A stretch of DNA of 64,000 nucleotides from Pseudonocardia broussonetiae (GTDB lineage Bacteria > Actinomycetota > Actinomycetes > Mycobacteriales > Pseudonocardiaceae): contig NZ_CP053564.1 of NCBI RefSeq assembly GCF_013155125.1, positions 6,083,501-6,147,500 of the forward strand. The letters run 5' to 3'. Within the stretch, counting starts at the first letter, position 1. Each line of letters starts with the position of its first letter. Position numbers and translations under genes: made by a program. A model generated the notes under the pieces. It did no database searches. It was not told the origin of the DNA and saw nothing but the letters and a program-made list of their open reading frames with translations. This document shows positions 1-7,540 of the stretch, one piece after another.

Positions 1-1160
1 AGCCGGACCTCGTCCGCCGGGCTCATCGGGCGTCCCTGGGTGGTGCAGACGACCTCGTCGGGGTCGTCGAGGCGGGTGTAGTTGAGCAGACCCTCGGCCA
101 TGCCGAACACCTGCTGCAGCCGGCACCCGAGCACCGGCGCGACCCTGCGGGCCAGCTCGTCGGCCAGCCGGGCACCGCCGACCTGCAGCACGCGGAGCGA
201 CGCGAGGTCGCCCGCGCCGTGCTCGGCGGCGTGGTCGAGCCAGCGGCCCGCGACGGCGGGGACCACCGCGGTGTGCGTGACGCCCTCGTCCCGGACCGCC
301 GCGAAGGCGCGGACGGGCTCGGGCGAGGGCAGCGTCACGACCGTGCCGCCCGCCAGCAGCGTCCCGAGGATGCCGGGGCAGGCCAGCGGGAAGTTGTGCC
401 CCGCGGGCAGGCTGACCAGGTAGACGGTCTCCCCGTCGACGCCGGTCACCTCCGCGCTGCGGCGGGCGTTGTAGGCGTAGTCGTCGTGGGTGCGGGCGAT
501 CAGCTTCGGCAGGCCGGTCGTGCCGCCGGAGAGCAGGAAGACGGCCACGTCGCGGCTGCCGGGGGCGAGGGCGTCGAGCCGGGCCCGGTCCGCCGCCGGC
601 TCGCCGGGGCTGCAGAGCCGCCGCAGGTCGGTGCTGCCGGGGGCGACGTCGTCGCCGGCGACGAGCACGTGCCACGGGCCGCCGGTGACCTCGCGGACGT
701 CGTCGGCGAGGTCGTGGGCGAGCACCTGGTGGTCGAAGTCGCGCATCCGGTCGGGCACCGCGATCGCGGTGGCCTCGGCGTGCCGGGCCAGGTAGGCCAG
801 CTCGGTGCGGCGGTGCGCGGGCAGCGCCATGACCGGCACGATCCCGGCGCGCAGGCAGGCCAGGGTGAGGACGACGAACTCCCACCCGTTGCCCAGCTGC
901 ACCACGATCCGCTCCCCCGGGGCCATCCCGAGGTCGAGCAGGCGGGCGGCCGCGGCGTCGGCGCGGTCGGCGAGCTCGCCGTGGGTCAGCCGCACGCCGG
1001 CGGCGACGTCGACCAGGGCCGGGGCGTCCGGGTGCCCGCCCGCGACCTGCCGCAGCGCGGTGCCGAGCGGGACCCCGAGCCAGTAGCCCCGGGCGACGTA
1101 GTCCTCGACGAGGTCGGCGGGCCACCCGACGGTGTGGTCGCGGATGGGGCTGGGCATCAT
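1..1160 (-). CDS. sdgA: Salicylate/2,3-dihydroxybenzoate-AMP ligase (partial, C-terminus beyond window)
   Basis: Adenylates an aryl acid as the first step of CoA activation. The reading frame is open from ATG at 1160 (a second ATG follows at once) to the window edge, about 386 residues. The AMP-binding P-loop LSGGTTGLPK lies near residue 210, followed by PAGHNFPLACPG and LQVGGARL/QQVFGMAEG, all hallmarks of the EntE/DhbE/SdgA aryl-AMP ligase family. A GGGAG ribosome site precedes the start, 16 bases after the salicylyl-CoA hydroxylase stop. Beside that hydroxylase and gentisate dioxygenase, salicylate is the likely substrate, as in Streptomyces SdgA. A siderophore-type dihydroxybenzoate ligase is less likely because no NRPS genes are present. 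Confidence 0.88.
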   Translation of the reverse strand, partial: MMPSPIRDHTVGWPADLVEDYVARGYWLGVPLGTALRQVAGGHPDAPALVDVAAGVRLTHGELADRADAAAARLLDLGMAPGERIVVQLGNGWEFVVLTLACLRAGIVPVMALPAHRRTELAYLARHAEATAIAVPDRMRDFDHQVLAHDLADDVREVTGGPWHVLVAGDDVAPGSTDLRRLCSPGEPAADRARLDALAPGSRDVAVFLLSGGTTGLPKLIARTHDDYAYNARRSAEVTGVDGETVYLVSLPAGHNFPLACPGILGTLLAGGTVVTLPSPEPVRAFAAVRDEGVTHTAVVPAVAGRWLDHAAEHGAGDLASLRVLQVGGARLADELARRVAPVLGCRLQQVFGMAEGLLNYTRLDDPDEVVCTTQGRPMSPADEVR

Positions 1161-1176
1161 CGGTCTCCCTCGGTGG

Positions 1177-2742
1177 TCACGCCGGTACCCCGACGAGGTC
1201 GGCCCGGCCGGACAGGACCGTGGTGACCGCGCGGTCCCGCAGGCCCTCCTCCCCGTCGACGTCCACCAGCAGCGCGGGCAGCCGCTCGTGCATCCGGGCC
1301 TGCTCGCAGACCAGGGTGCGGGTCAGCGCCGTGCCGCCGTGCACCGCGACGAGCACCGGCGCCCGCTCCCCGAGCGCGGCCCAACCGTGCAGCCGGTCGA
1401 ACACCCCCGGGAGCCCGGCCTCACCCGCGGGGGCTTCGACGCGGGCGGCCCAGGCACCGGGCTGCTGCGGCCCGTCGGCGAACGGGAGCCCGCCCGCCAC
1501 CGCGGTCGGCGACACGCTCACCAGCCGCCCCGGCGTCGACCAGCCCCCGCGCTCGAACGGGGTCTCCAGCGGCTCCGCGCCGTGGGCGTCGACCCAGCCG
1601 CGGTGGCTGGCCGCGACGAAGTCCGGGGCGCGCCGGGCCAGGCGCGCGTCGGAGATGCTGCGGGACAGGAAGTGGTAGGCGAACTGCCACGGCTCGAACT
1701 CGTCGTGGTAGCGCCCGAAGTGCTCCCACCAGGCCAGACTGGGCCGCGCGGAGTCCTGGATCTTGCGCACGGACGGCTGCGCGGCCTCCTCGTAGGCGGC
1801 GAGTGCCGCACCGAGGTCGTCGGGCGACGCGGCGAGCGCGCGGGAGAGCGCGACCGCGTCCTCCATCGCCATCTTCGTGCCGGACCCGACCGAGAAGTGG
1901 GCGGTGTGCACGGCGTCGCCGAGCAGCGCGACCGGGCGCGGCGCCAGGCTGTGCCAGCGCTGCGTGCGGCGGGTGCGGAAGTTGCCCCAGCGCGAGTTGT
2001 TGGTGAGCAGCCGCCTCCCGTCGATCTGGTCGGCGAACAGCTTCTCCAGGTAGTCCTTCGTGACCAGGTCGCTGACGCCCGGCGGCTGCGTGACGTCGAA
2101 CTCGTCGAGCCCGGCGCGCCGCCACGACGCCTCGTCGGTCTCCACGATGAACGTCGACACCCCCTCGGAGATGGGGTAGCCGTGCACCGCGAACACGCCG
2201 TCCGGGCTGCGCTCGTGCACGAACGTCAGCCCGTCGAAGAGGTAGTCGGTGCCGAACCAGACGAACTTGGCCGTCGCGGTCTCCACCTCGACGCCGAGAT
2301 CGGCGTCGAGCTGCTCGCGGATCGTCGAGCTGCTGCCGTCGGCGGCCACGACGAGGTCGTAGCCGGCGAGGTCGTCCAGGGTGACCTCGGCGGAGAACCG
2401 CAGCTCGGCGCCGACGTCGCGGGCGCGGGCCTGCATCAGCGCGAGCAGGGTCGTGCGCACGACCGAGGCCATGCCGTTGCCGCCGCAGCGGATCCGCTCG
2501 CCCTTGAGCCGCACCTCGATGTCGTCCCAGTGCCGGCCGTGCTCGGTGAGCGCCTGGCGCAGCACCGGGTCGGCGTCGTGGATCCCGGCCAGCGTCCGGT
2601 CGGAGAACACGACCCCGAAGCCGAACGTGTCGTCGGCCTTGTTGCGCTCGAACACGGTGACCTCGACGGACGGGTCGGCCCGCCTCATCAGGAGGGCGAA
2701 GAACAGCCCACCGGGTCCGCCCCCGACCACGGCGATGCGCAT
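1177..2742 (-). CDS. sdgC: Salicylyl-CoA 5-hydroxylase, FAD-dependent
   Basis: Hydroxylates salicylyl-CoA at C5 to give gentisyl-CoA. The 521-residue protein opens with a FAD GGGPGG fold at residues 7-12, then DLVVAADGSSS and GDAVHTAHFSVGSG, typical of the SdgC/2-aminobenzoyl-CoA monooxygenase family. The monooxygenase core ends near residue 400. The remaining ~120 residues are unusual: the last ~60 (ACEQ..R region to VLSGRADLVGVP) resemble the extreme C-terminus of the old-yellow-enzyme domain found in bifunctional homologues, as if most of that reductase domain had been deleted. The gene starts 3 bases after the FAH stop and is followed by the aryl-AMP ligase. Confidence 0.88.
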   Translation of the reverse strand: MRIAVVGGGPGGLFFALLMRRADPSVEVTVFERNKADDTFGFGVVFSDRTLAGIHDADPVLRQALTEHGRHWDDIEVRLKGERIRCGGNGMASVVRTTLLALMQARARDVGAELRFSAEVTLDDLAGYDLVVAADGSSSTIREQLDADLGVEVETATAKFVWFGTDYLFDGLTFVHERSPDGVFAVHGYPISEGVSTFIVETDEASWRRAGLDEFDVTQPPGVSDLVTKDYLEKLFADQIDGRRLLTNNSRWGNFRTRRTQRWHSLAPRPVALLGDAVHTAHFSVGSGTKMAMEDAVALSRALAASPDDLGAALAAYEEAAQPSVRKIQDSARPSLAWWEHFGRYHDEFEPWQFAYHFLSRSISDARLARRAPDFVAASHRGWVDAHGAEPLETPFERGGWSTPGRLVSVSPTAVAGGLPFADGPQQPGAWAARVEAPAGEAGLPGVFDRLHGWAALGERAPVLVAVHGGTALTRTLVCEQARMHERLPALLVDVDGEEGLRDRAVTTVLSGRADLVGVPA

Positions 2743-2745
2743 GCC

Positions 2746-3561
2746 TCAGTCGCCCTTCACGAGGGTGTTGCGCAGCTCGCCGACGCCCTCGATCCGGGTG
2801 ACCAGCTCCGACCCCTCGACGAGGTAGCGCGGGGGCTTCCGGGCGTGCCCGACCCCGCCCGGGGTGCCGGTGGCGATGACGTCGCCCGGGACCAGGGTGA
2901 TGATCTGCGAGATGTAGGCGACCAGGTCGGCGGGTCCGAACACCAGGTCCGACGTGTCGGCCTTCTGCACCACGTCGCCGTCGACCTCGCAGGTGATCTC
3001 CCCCGGCGCCCCCTCGTCGACGACGAGCCACGGGCCGACGGGCGTGCTGCGCTCGAACGTCTTGCCCTGCAACCACTCCACCGACCGGTACTGGAAGTCG
3101 CGCGCGGTGACGTCGTTGACGACCGTGTAGCCGGCGATGGCCGCGGCCGCCTGCTCCGGGGTGGCGTGCCGGACCTCCGCGCCGACGACGACGCCGAGCT
3201 CGGCCTCCCAGTCGACCTGCTCGGAGCCCGCCGGCAGCTCCACCGGGTCGTGCGCACCGACCAGGGCGCGGGCGAACTTCGCGAACAGCGCCGGGTGCTC
3301 CGGGAGCTCGCGCCCCATCTCCAGGATGTGCGAGCGGTAGTTCAGCCCGACGCAGAACACCTTCTCCGGGCGCGGGACGAGGGTGGCGTAGTCGAGTCCG
3401 GCCAGGTCGTGGCGGGTGCCCGACGCCGACTCCGCCGCGCTGCGCCAGTCCGGGCGGGCCAGGAACGCGCCGAGGTCGACGGCACCGAGCTCGACCGCGC
3501 CGTCGGCGTCGATCCGGACGGCCGCCGTGCCGCCGGCGGTGCGGATGGTCGCGAGCCTCAC
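2746..3561 (-). CDS. Fumarylacetoacetate hydrolase family protein, probable maleyl/fumarylpyruvate hydrolase
   Basis: Expected to hydrolyse the ring-cleavage product of gentisate (maleylpyruvate or fumarylpyruvate) to pyruvate and a C4 diacid. The 271-residue protein carries the FAH core: VFCVGLNYRSH, WEAELGVVVG, NDVTARDFQYRS, GKTFERSTPVGPW and GDVIATGTPGGVG. The acidic metal ligands sit in the WEAELG and TARD segments. The GTG at 3561 was chosen because it overlaps the gentisate dioxygenase stop by 4 bases; the open frame upstream is a shadow. No maleylpyruvate isomerase gene is seen in the window, so direct maleylpyruvate hydrolysis or an isomerase elsewhere must be assumed. Confidence 0.87.
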   Translation of the reverse strand: MRLATIRTAGGTAAVRIDADGAVELGAVDLGAFLARPDWRSAAESASGTRHDLAGLDYATLVPRPEKVFCVGLNYRSHILEMGRELPEHPALFAKFARALVGAHDPVELPAGSEQVDWEAELGVVVGAEVRHATPEQAAAAIAGYTVVNDVTARDFQYRSVEWLQGKTFERSTPVGPWLVVDEGAPGEITCEVDGDVVQKADTSDLVFGPADLVAYISQIITLVPGDVIATGTPGGVGHARKPPRYLVEGSELVTRIEGVGELRNTLVKGD

Positions 3562-4658
3562 GGACGGTCCTCCCGGGCGGTGCGGGCGAGACCCAGGGCC
3601 TCGAGGACGGGGGCGTCGGAGAACGCGAACGCGTCGAGCCCGCCGGGGCCGGCGTCGAACGCGAGCCCGGCCCAGGACGGCACGCAGAACAGGTCGCCCC
3701 TGCCGATCTCGTAGCGCTCCTCGCCGACGGTGACCACGCCGGAGCCCTCGAAGACCTGCCAGACCGACGAGCCGGCGGTGCGGGTCAGCGCGGTCGAGGT
3801 CCCGGCGCGCAGACGGTGCATCTCGCAGCGCATCGTCGACAGGCAGTCCCGCGCGGTCGCCGGGTTGGTGAACCGGACGACGGCGTGCCCGGGCTCGACG
3901 ACGCCGGGGTGCCCCTCGGCCTCCAGCTCGAGCTGCGCGGTCAGGGCGGCGTCGGTGTGCTCCCAGCGGTAGGCCATCAGCGGCGACGCCGCCGGCGCCG
4001 GTGCCCCGACGGGCGTGAGCCCCGGGTGGGCCCACAGGCGCTCGTTGCGCGAGACCGCCGGGGTCTCCGTGGTGGCCAGCACCTCCGGGCCGAACTCGAA
4101 GAAGCCGGCGTCGATCGTGCGGACCAGCGGGATGTCGAGGCCGTCGATCCAGGCCATCGGGTGGTCGGTCGTGTTGTGGTGCTCGTGGAAGTGCATGCCC
4201 GGGGTGAGCAGCAGGTCACCGCGGCGCATCGCTATCGCGTCGACCCCCCCGCCCGAGCCCTCGACGTTGGTCCAGACGCCCTCGCCCTCGACGACGAACC
4301 GGAACGCGGTCTGGGTGTGCCGGTGCGCGGGCGCCTGCTCGCGCGGGCCCAGGTACTGGATCGCCGCCCACAGCGTGGGGGTGGCGTAGGCGGTGCCGGG
4401 CAGACCGGGGTTGGCCAGCGCGATCGCGCGACGCTCGCCCCCACGTCCGACGGGCACCAGCTCCCCGGCCTTCTCGGCCAGCGGCAGCAGCGTGGACCAG
4501 CGCCAGAGGAACGGCACCGAGTCCGGGCGCGGGGTGACGGGCATGAGCCCGCCGATCTGGGTCCACAGGGGCTTCATGTGGGCGGCGTCGAACGCGGCGT
4601 ACAGCGCGTCGAGCTGCTCCTGCTCCTCGGCGGTCGGATCGTCGTGGACGGCGGTCAT
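3558..4658 (-). CDS. sdgD: Gentisate 1,2-dioxygenase
   Basis: Fe(II) cupin dioxygenase that opens the gentisate ring. The 366-residue protein is the normal length for the bicupin family. Iron ligands are probably H112 and H114 (APAHRHTQTAFRF) plus a histidine in the MHFHEHH cluster at 155-161. A second cupin with GSGVVTVGEERYEIGRGD lies near residue 310. The start has an AAGGAGG site a few bases upstream and is the first gene of the operon continuing into FAH, sdgC and sdgA. Its promoter must lie between 4659 and 4803, where a short palindrome sits. Confidence 0.93.
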   Translation of the reverse strand: MTAVHDDPTAEEQEQLDALYAAFDAAHMKPLWTQIGGLMPVTPRPDSVPFLWRWSTLLPLAEKAGELVPVGRGGERRAIALANPGLPGTAYATPTLWAAIQYLGPREQAPAHRHTQTAFRFVVEGEGVWTNVEGSGGGVDAIAMRRGDLLLTPGMHFHEHHNTTDHPMAWIDGLDIPLVRTIDAGFFEFGPEVLATTETPAVSRNERLWAHPGLTPVGAPAPAASPLMAYRWEHTDAALTAQLELEAEGHPGVVEPGHAVVRFTNPATARDCLSTMRCEMHRLRAGTSTALTRTAGSSVWQVFEGSGVVTVGEERYEIGRGDLFCVPSWAGLAFDAGPGGLDAFAFSDAPVLEALGLARTAREDRP

Positions 4659-4754
4659 GCCACGGCCTCCTTCTGGTCAGGGCCGGCACCAGCACGCACG
4701 GGATCCTCCTCGTCGAGAGCTGAGGAGGCCACCGTACAACGCTTCTTCGACGAC

Positions 4755-4767
4755 CGTCCATCGGACG
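4755..4767. promoter_or_regulatory. Palindrome CGTCC-ATC-GGACG, candidate operator upstream of the gentisate operon
   Basis: A perfect 5-bp inverted repeat with a 3-base centre, about 95 bases upstream of the gentisate dioxygenase start, the only upstream region this operon has. Its position fits a binding site for the neighbouring GntR regulator, but that is inference. Confidence 0.35.
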
Positions 4768-4803
4768 AAACTTATCCGGGGGCGCAGCCGGGCGCGCACG
4801 CGC

Positions 4804-4850
4804 GCGAACGGCCCCCTCGTCCGGTCCCGTTGGACGAGGGGGCCGTTCGC
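4804..4850 (-). terminator. Strong hairpin behind the GntR gene
   Basis: Perfect 19-bp stem (4804-4822 with 4832-4850) and a 9-base loop, starting 7 bases after the regulator stop codon. There is no U-run, as is common for actinobacterial hairpin terminators. It separates the second aromatic operon from the gentisate operon. Confidence 0.75.
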
Positions 4851-4856
4851 CCGGGA

Positions 4857-5549
4857 TCAGCCGACCGCGCGGGGGAAGCCCTCGAGCCGGGTGAGCATGG
4901 CCACCGCGGCGTTCTGGGTCTCCCGGCGGTGCTCGCTCAGCACCCGCAGGCACAGGACGCGGTCGTGGGCGGCGAGGGCGTCGATGAGCTGCTCGTGCTG
5001 CTCGACCGCGATCGCGCTGTCGGTGGACGTCACGTGCATGAGCCGGTAGGGCTCGGAGAGCGTCCAGAACCGCTCGGCCTCGGCCAGGTACATGTCGAGC
5101 GTGGAGAGCGCGAAGATCTTCTGGTGCAGCTCGCGGTTGAGCCGGTTGACTGCCGCCGGGTCACCGGTGCGAGCGGCCCGACCCATGGCGGCGTTGATCT
5201 CGCGGAGACCGGCGACCTGCTCCGGGTCGGGCCACCGCACGGTCCGGATGAGCTCGGTCTCGAGGAACTCCAGCATGCTGTGGATCTGCCGCAGGTGGTC
5301 GACGCTCAGCCGGGCCACGGAGTAGCCCTGGTGCGGGCGGTGCGTCAGCAGCCCCTCGGTGGTGAGGACCCGCAGCGCCTCCCGCAGGGGCACCCTGCTG
5401 ATGCCCAGCCGCCGGGCCATGTCCTCCTGGCGGATCTGCTCGCCGGGCACGAGCTCGCCCTCGAGGATCTGCGCGCGGAGCCGGTCGAGGACGGAGGCCA
5501 CGCTGCGCTGGGCAGGTGCGGCCGGCGGTCGTTCCGGGTCGACTGCCAC
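4857..5549 (-). CDS. GntR family (FCD) transcriptional regulator
   Basis: DNA-binding regulator of 230 residues. The winged helix-turn-helix covers residues ~17-80 (EDMARRLGISRVPLREALR) and a helical FCD ligand domain covers ~90-220, with the family's metal-binding histidines in NRELHQKIF, EQHEQ and LSEHRRE. The GTG at 5549 was chosen because GGAGGAGG lies 8 bases upstream; the longer open frame has no such site. It is the last gene of the minus-strand cluster with the RraA-like genes (74-base gap) and sits between two aromatic operons, so it may respond to a pathway intermediate of either. Confidence 0.9.
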   Translation of the reverse strand: MAVDPERPPAAPAQRSVASVLDRLRAQILEGELVPGEQIRQEDMARRLGISRVPLREALRVLTTEGLLTHRPHQGYSVARLSVDHLRQIHSMLEFLETELIRTVRWPDPEQVAGLREINAAMGRAARTGDPAAVNRLNRELHQKIFALSTLDMYLAEAERFWTLSEPYRLMHVTSTDSAIAVEQHEQLIDALAAHDRVLCLRVLSEHRRETQNAAVAMLTRLEGFPRAVG

Positions 5550-5623
5550 GGATCGAACCTCCTCCGCCTGCGTCCGACCGCCGGAATGTAGCAGTGCGGG
5601 GCGCCGGGACCGGGGTCCGGCGC

Positions 5624-6223
5624 TCACGGCAGCCCGTAGATCGACAGCGTCGACTCCCCCGCCCGCAGGCGGTCGATGTACCCCTGCTCGGCCGCGTCCC
5701 GGGCCGCCGAGACCGCCCGGACCTCGTCGGCCCGCCCGGCGGGGACGCACACGACGCCGTCCCCGTCGGCGACGACGAGGTCCCCGGGCCCGACCTCGAC
5801 GTCGCCGATCGTCACCGGCGCGCCGAGCTGCCCGTCGCCGTGCGGGTCCTTGCCGGTGCCCCGGACGCAGACCCGCTCCGCGAAGACGGGCCAGCCCAGG
5901 GCGCCGAGGCGGGCGGCGTCGCGCACGCCGCCGTGGAGGACCAGGCCCGCGAGCCCGCGGGCGAGTGCGGCCTCGGCGAGCACCTCGCCGAAGTACCCGT
6001 GCTCGAACCCGCCGCCGCAGTCGACGACGAGGACGTCCCCCGGGCTCGCCGCGAGGACCGCGCGGTGCAGCCAGAGGTTGTCCCCCGCCGGCATGCGGAC
6101 GGGAAACGCGGGCCCCTCGACGTGCATGTCGGGGTGCACCGGCTTGATCGCCGACGGCAGCGCCCCGATCCGGCCCGCCGCCTCGTGCACGGTGGCCGAG
6201 CCGAGCGTCGCGGTGGCCCTCAC
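5624..6223 (-). CDS. RraA-like protein, third tandem copy (possible 4-carboxy-4-hydroxy-2-oxoadipate aldolase)
   Basis: Class II pyruvate-aldolase/RraA fold protein of 199 residues. The metal and substrate motif GGVRD is at residues 98-102, preceded by the HGYFGEVLAEAALARG loop. In LigK/GalC-type enzymes this motif supports cleavage of 4-carboxy-4-hydroxy-2-oxoadipate to pyruvate and oxaloacetate. Its ATG overlaps the stop of the preceding RraA-like gene (ATGA). Of the three paralogues it has the clearest aldolase-like spacing around the GG.RD motif, so it is the best candidate for the working aldolase. This ranking is inference. Confidence 0.85.
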   Translation of the reverse strand: MRATATLGSATVHEAAGRIGALPSAIKPVHPDMHVEGPAFPVRMPAGDNLWLHRAVLAASPGDVLVVDCGGGFEHGYFGEVLAEAALARGLAGLVLHGGVRDAARLGALGWPVFAERVCVRGTGKDPHGDGQLGAPVTIGDVEVGPGDLVVADGDGVVCVPAGRADEVRAVSAARDAAEQGYIDRLRAGESTLSIYGLP

Positions 6224-6891
6224 GAGGCGCCCTGGTGCTGCAGGTCGTGGTAGCGGTGCTCCCGGCGCGCGTCGCGCAGGGACGCCCCGCCCTCGACCGC
6301 CCGGCGGATGGCCTCCTCCGCCCGCTCGATCTCCTCGGCGGCCCGCAGCACCTCCTCGATCCGGGCCGCGGGCACCGCCACGAGGCCGTCGCCGTCACCG
6401 AGCAGCAGGTCACCGGGCTCGATCCGCACCCCGCCGACCGACACCGGCACCTGCGTGGCCTCCACGCGCACGCGGTCCTTTCCGGTGCGCATCCAGTTGC
6501 CCCGGGCGAAGACCGGGTAGCCGAGGCCGACGCTCCGGTCGACGTCGCGGCAGACGCCGTCGATCACGGTGCCCGCCACCCCGCGCCGGTGCGCGGTGGT
6601 GGTGAGCAGGTCTCCCCACACGGTGGCGTCGAGGCGGCCCTGGTTGTCGAGCACGACCACGTCACCGGGGCCGAGGTCGTCGACGTAGTCGCCGACGGTC
6701 CCCCGGTCCTCCCCGACCGGCCCGTAGCGCAGGGTCCAGGCGCGCCCGGCGAGCCGGAACGCCCGGTCCAGCGGGGCGATGCCCAGCGCCTGGCCGCGGA
6801 TGCCGAGCTTGTCCAGGGCGTCGGAGACGCCGGAGGTCGACAGCCCCGACAGCCGGGCGAGATCGGGTGCCGGCTGGTCAGCGGTCGGCAT
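6220..6891 (-). CDS. RraA-like protein, second tandem copy
   Basis: A 223-residue RraA/HMG-CHA aldolase family member. Key segments are STSGVSDALDKLGIRG at 19-34, VWGDLLTTTAHRRG near 91-104 and DGVCRD at 111-116. Its start overlaps the preceding paralogue by 14 bases and its stop overlaps the next start by 4 bases, so the three genes should be translationally coupled. The N-terminus is longer than in the downstream copy. Which oxo-acid it acts on, or whether it is a regulatory or hetero-oligomeric partner, cannot be told from sequence. Confidence 0.83.
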   Translation of the reverse strand: MPTADQPAPDLARLSGLSTSGVSDALDKLGIRGQALGIAPLDRAFRLAGRAWTLRYGPVGEDRGTVGDYVDDLGPGDVVVLDNQGRLDATVWGDLLTTTAHRRGVAGTVIDGVCRDVDRSVGLGYPVFARGNWMRTGKDRVRVEATQVPVSVGGVRIEPGDLLLGDGDGLVAVPAARIEEVLRAAEEIERAEEAIRRAVEGGASLRDARREHRYHDLQHQGAS

Positions 6892-7540
6892 CGGTGAGCT
6901 CCTCGTAGGTCGTGCCCATGACGTCGGAGACGGGGGTGCCCGCCTCGATCGCGCGGGCCATGGCGGCTTCGGTGGCGGCGATCCGCTCGGCGGTCGCGAG
7001 GACCTCGTCCGCGCGGCCGGCCGGGACCACGACCACCCCGCCGGAGTCGGCGAGGACGAGGTCGCCGGGCGCGACGCGGACGCCGTCCACGTCGACCGGC
7101 ACGTCCCAGGCGTGCTCGACGGCGCGGGTACGGGCCGTCACCGGGGTGGCGGCCCGCGCGTGGACCGGCAGCCCCGCCGCCGCGGCCTCGGCCAGGTCCC
7201 GGGCGGCGCCGTCGACGAGCACGCCCTCGATCCCCCGCGCCGCCGCGGCCCGGGAGAGGAGCCCTCCCCATCCGGCGCAGTCGGTCCGGCCCTGGTGGGC
7301 GACGACGACGACCCGGCCGGGACCGGACGCGTCGACCGCGGCGGTGCCGAGGTGGCGCCGCGGGAGCGCGCCGGTCGAATCCGGCGGACCGAGCAGGACG
7401 GTCACGGCCCGCCCCGCGAACGAGCGGGGTGCGGCGAGCGGGTGGAGCCCGGTGACGACGCCGCGGATCCCGTGGCGGTCCAGCGCGTCGGACACCGCGC
7501 AGGCGTCCACGGCGGCGAGGCGTGCGACGAGGTCGCTCAC
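6878..7540 (-). CDS. RraA-like protein, first tandem copy
   Basis: A 220-residue RraA-fold protein. It has the N-terminal AVSDALDRHGIRG segment, a GWGGLLSRAAAARG loop near 90-103 and a VDGAARD motif at 109-115, with R114 and D115 the expected catalytic or metal-linked pair. The GTG at 7540 was chosen because it overlaps the hydratase stop by 4 bases (GTGA). It directly follows the LigJ-type hydratase whose product is the normal substrate of this aldolase family. Identity among the three copies appears low by eye, suggesting old divergence rather than recent duplication. Confidence 0.83.
   Translation of the reverse strand: MSDLVARLAAVDACAVSDALDRHGIRGVVTGLHPLAAPRSFAGRAVTVLLGPPDSTGALPRRHLGTAAVDASGPGRVVVVAHQGRTDCAGWGGLLSRAAAARGIEGVLVDGAARDLAEAAAAGLPVHARAATPVTARTRAVEHAWDVPVDVDGVRVAPGDLVLADSGGVVVVPAGRADEVLATAERIAATEAAMARAIEAGTPVSDVMGTTYEELTDADR

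Noticed and set aside
219..3714. Very long plus-strand open frames opposite the aromatic operon
   Set aside because: Antisense shadows typical of >70% GC coding DNA; their products are Arg/Gly/Val-rich low complexity, while the minus strand encodes clear enzymes.
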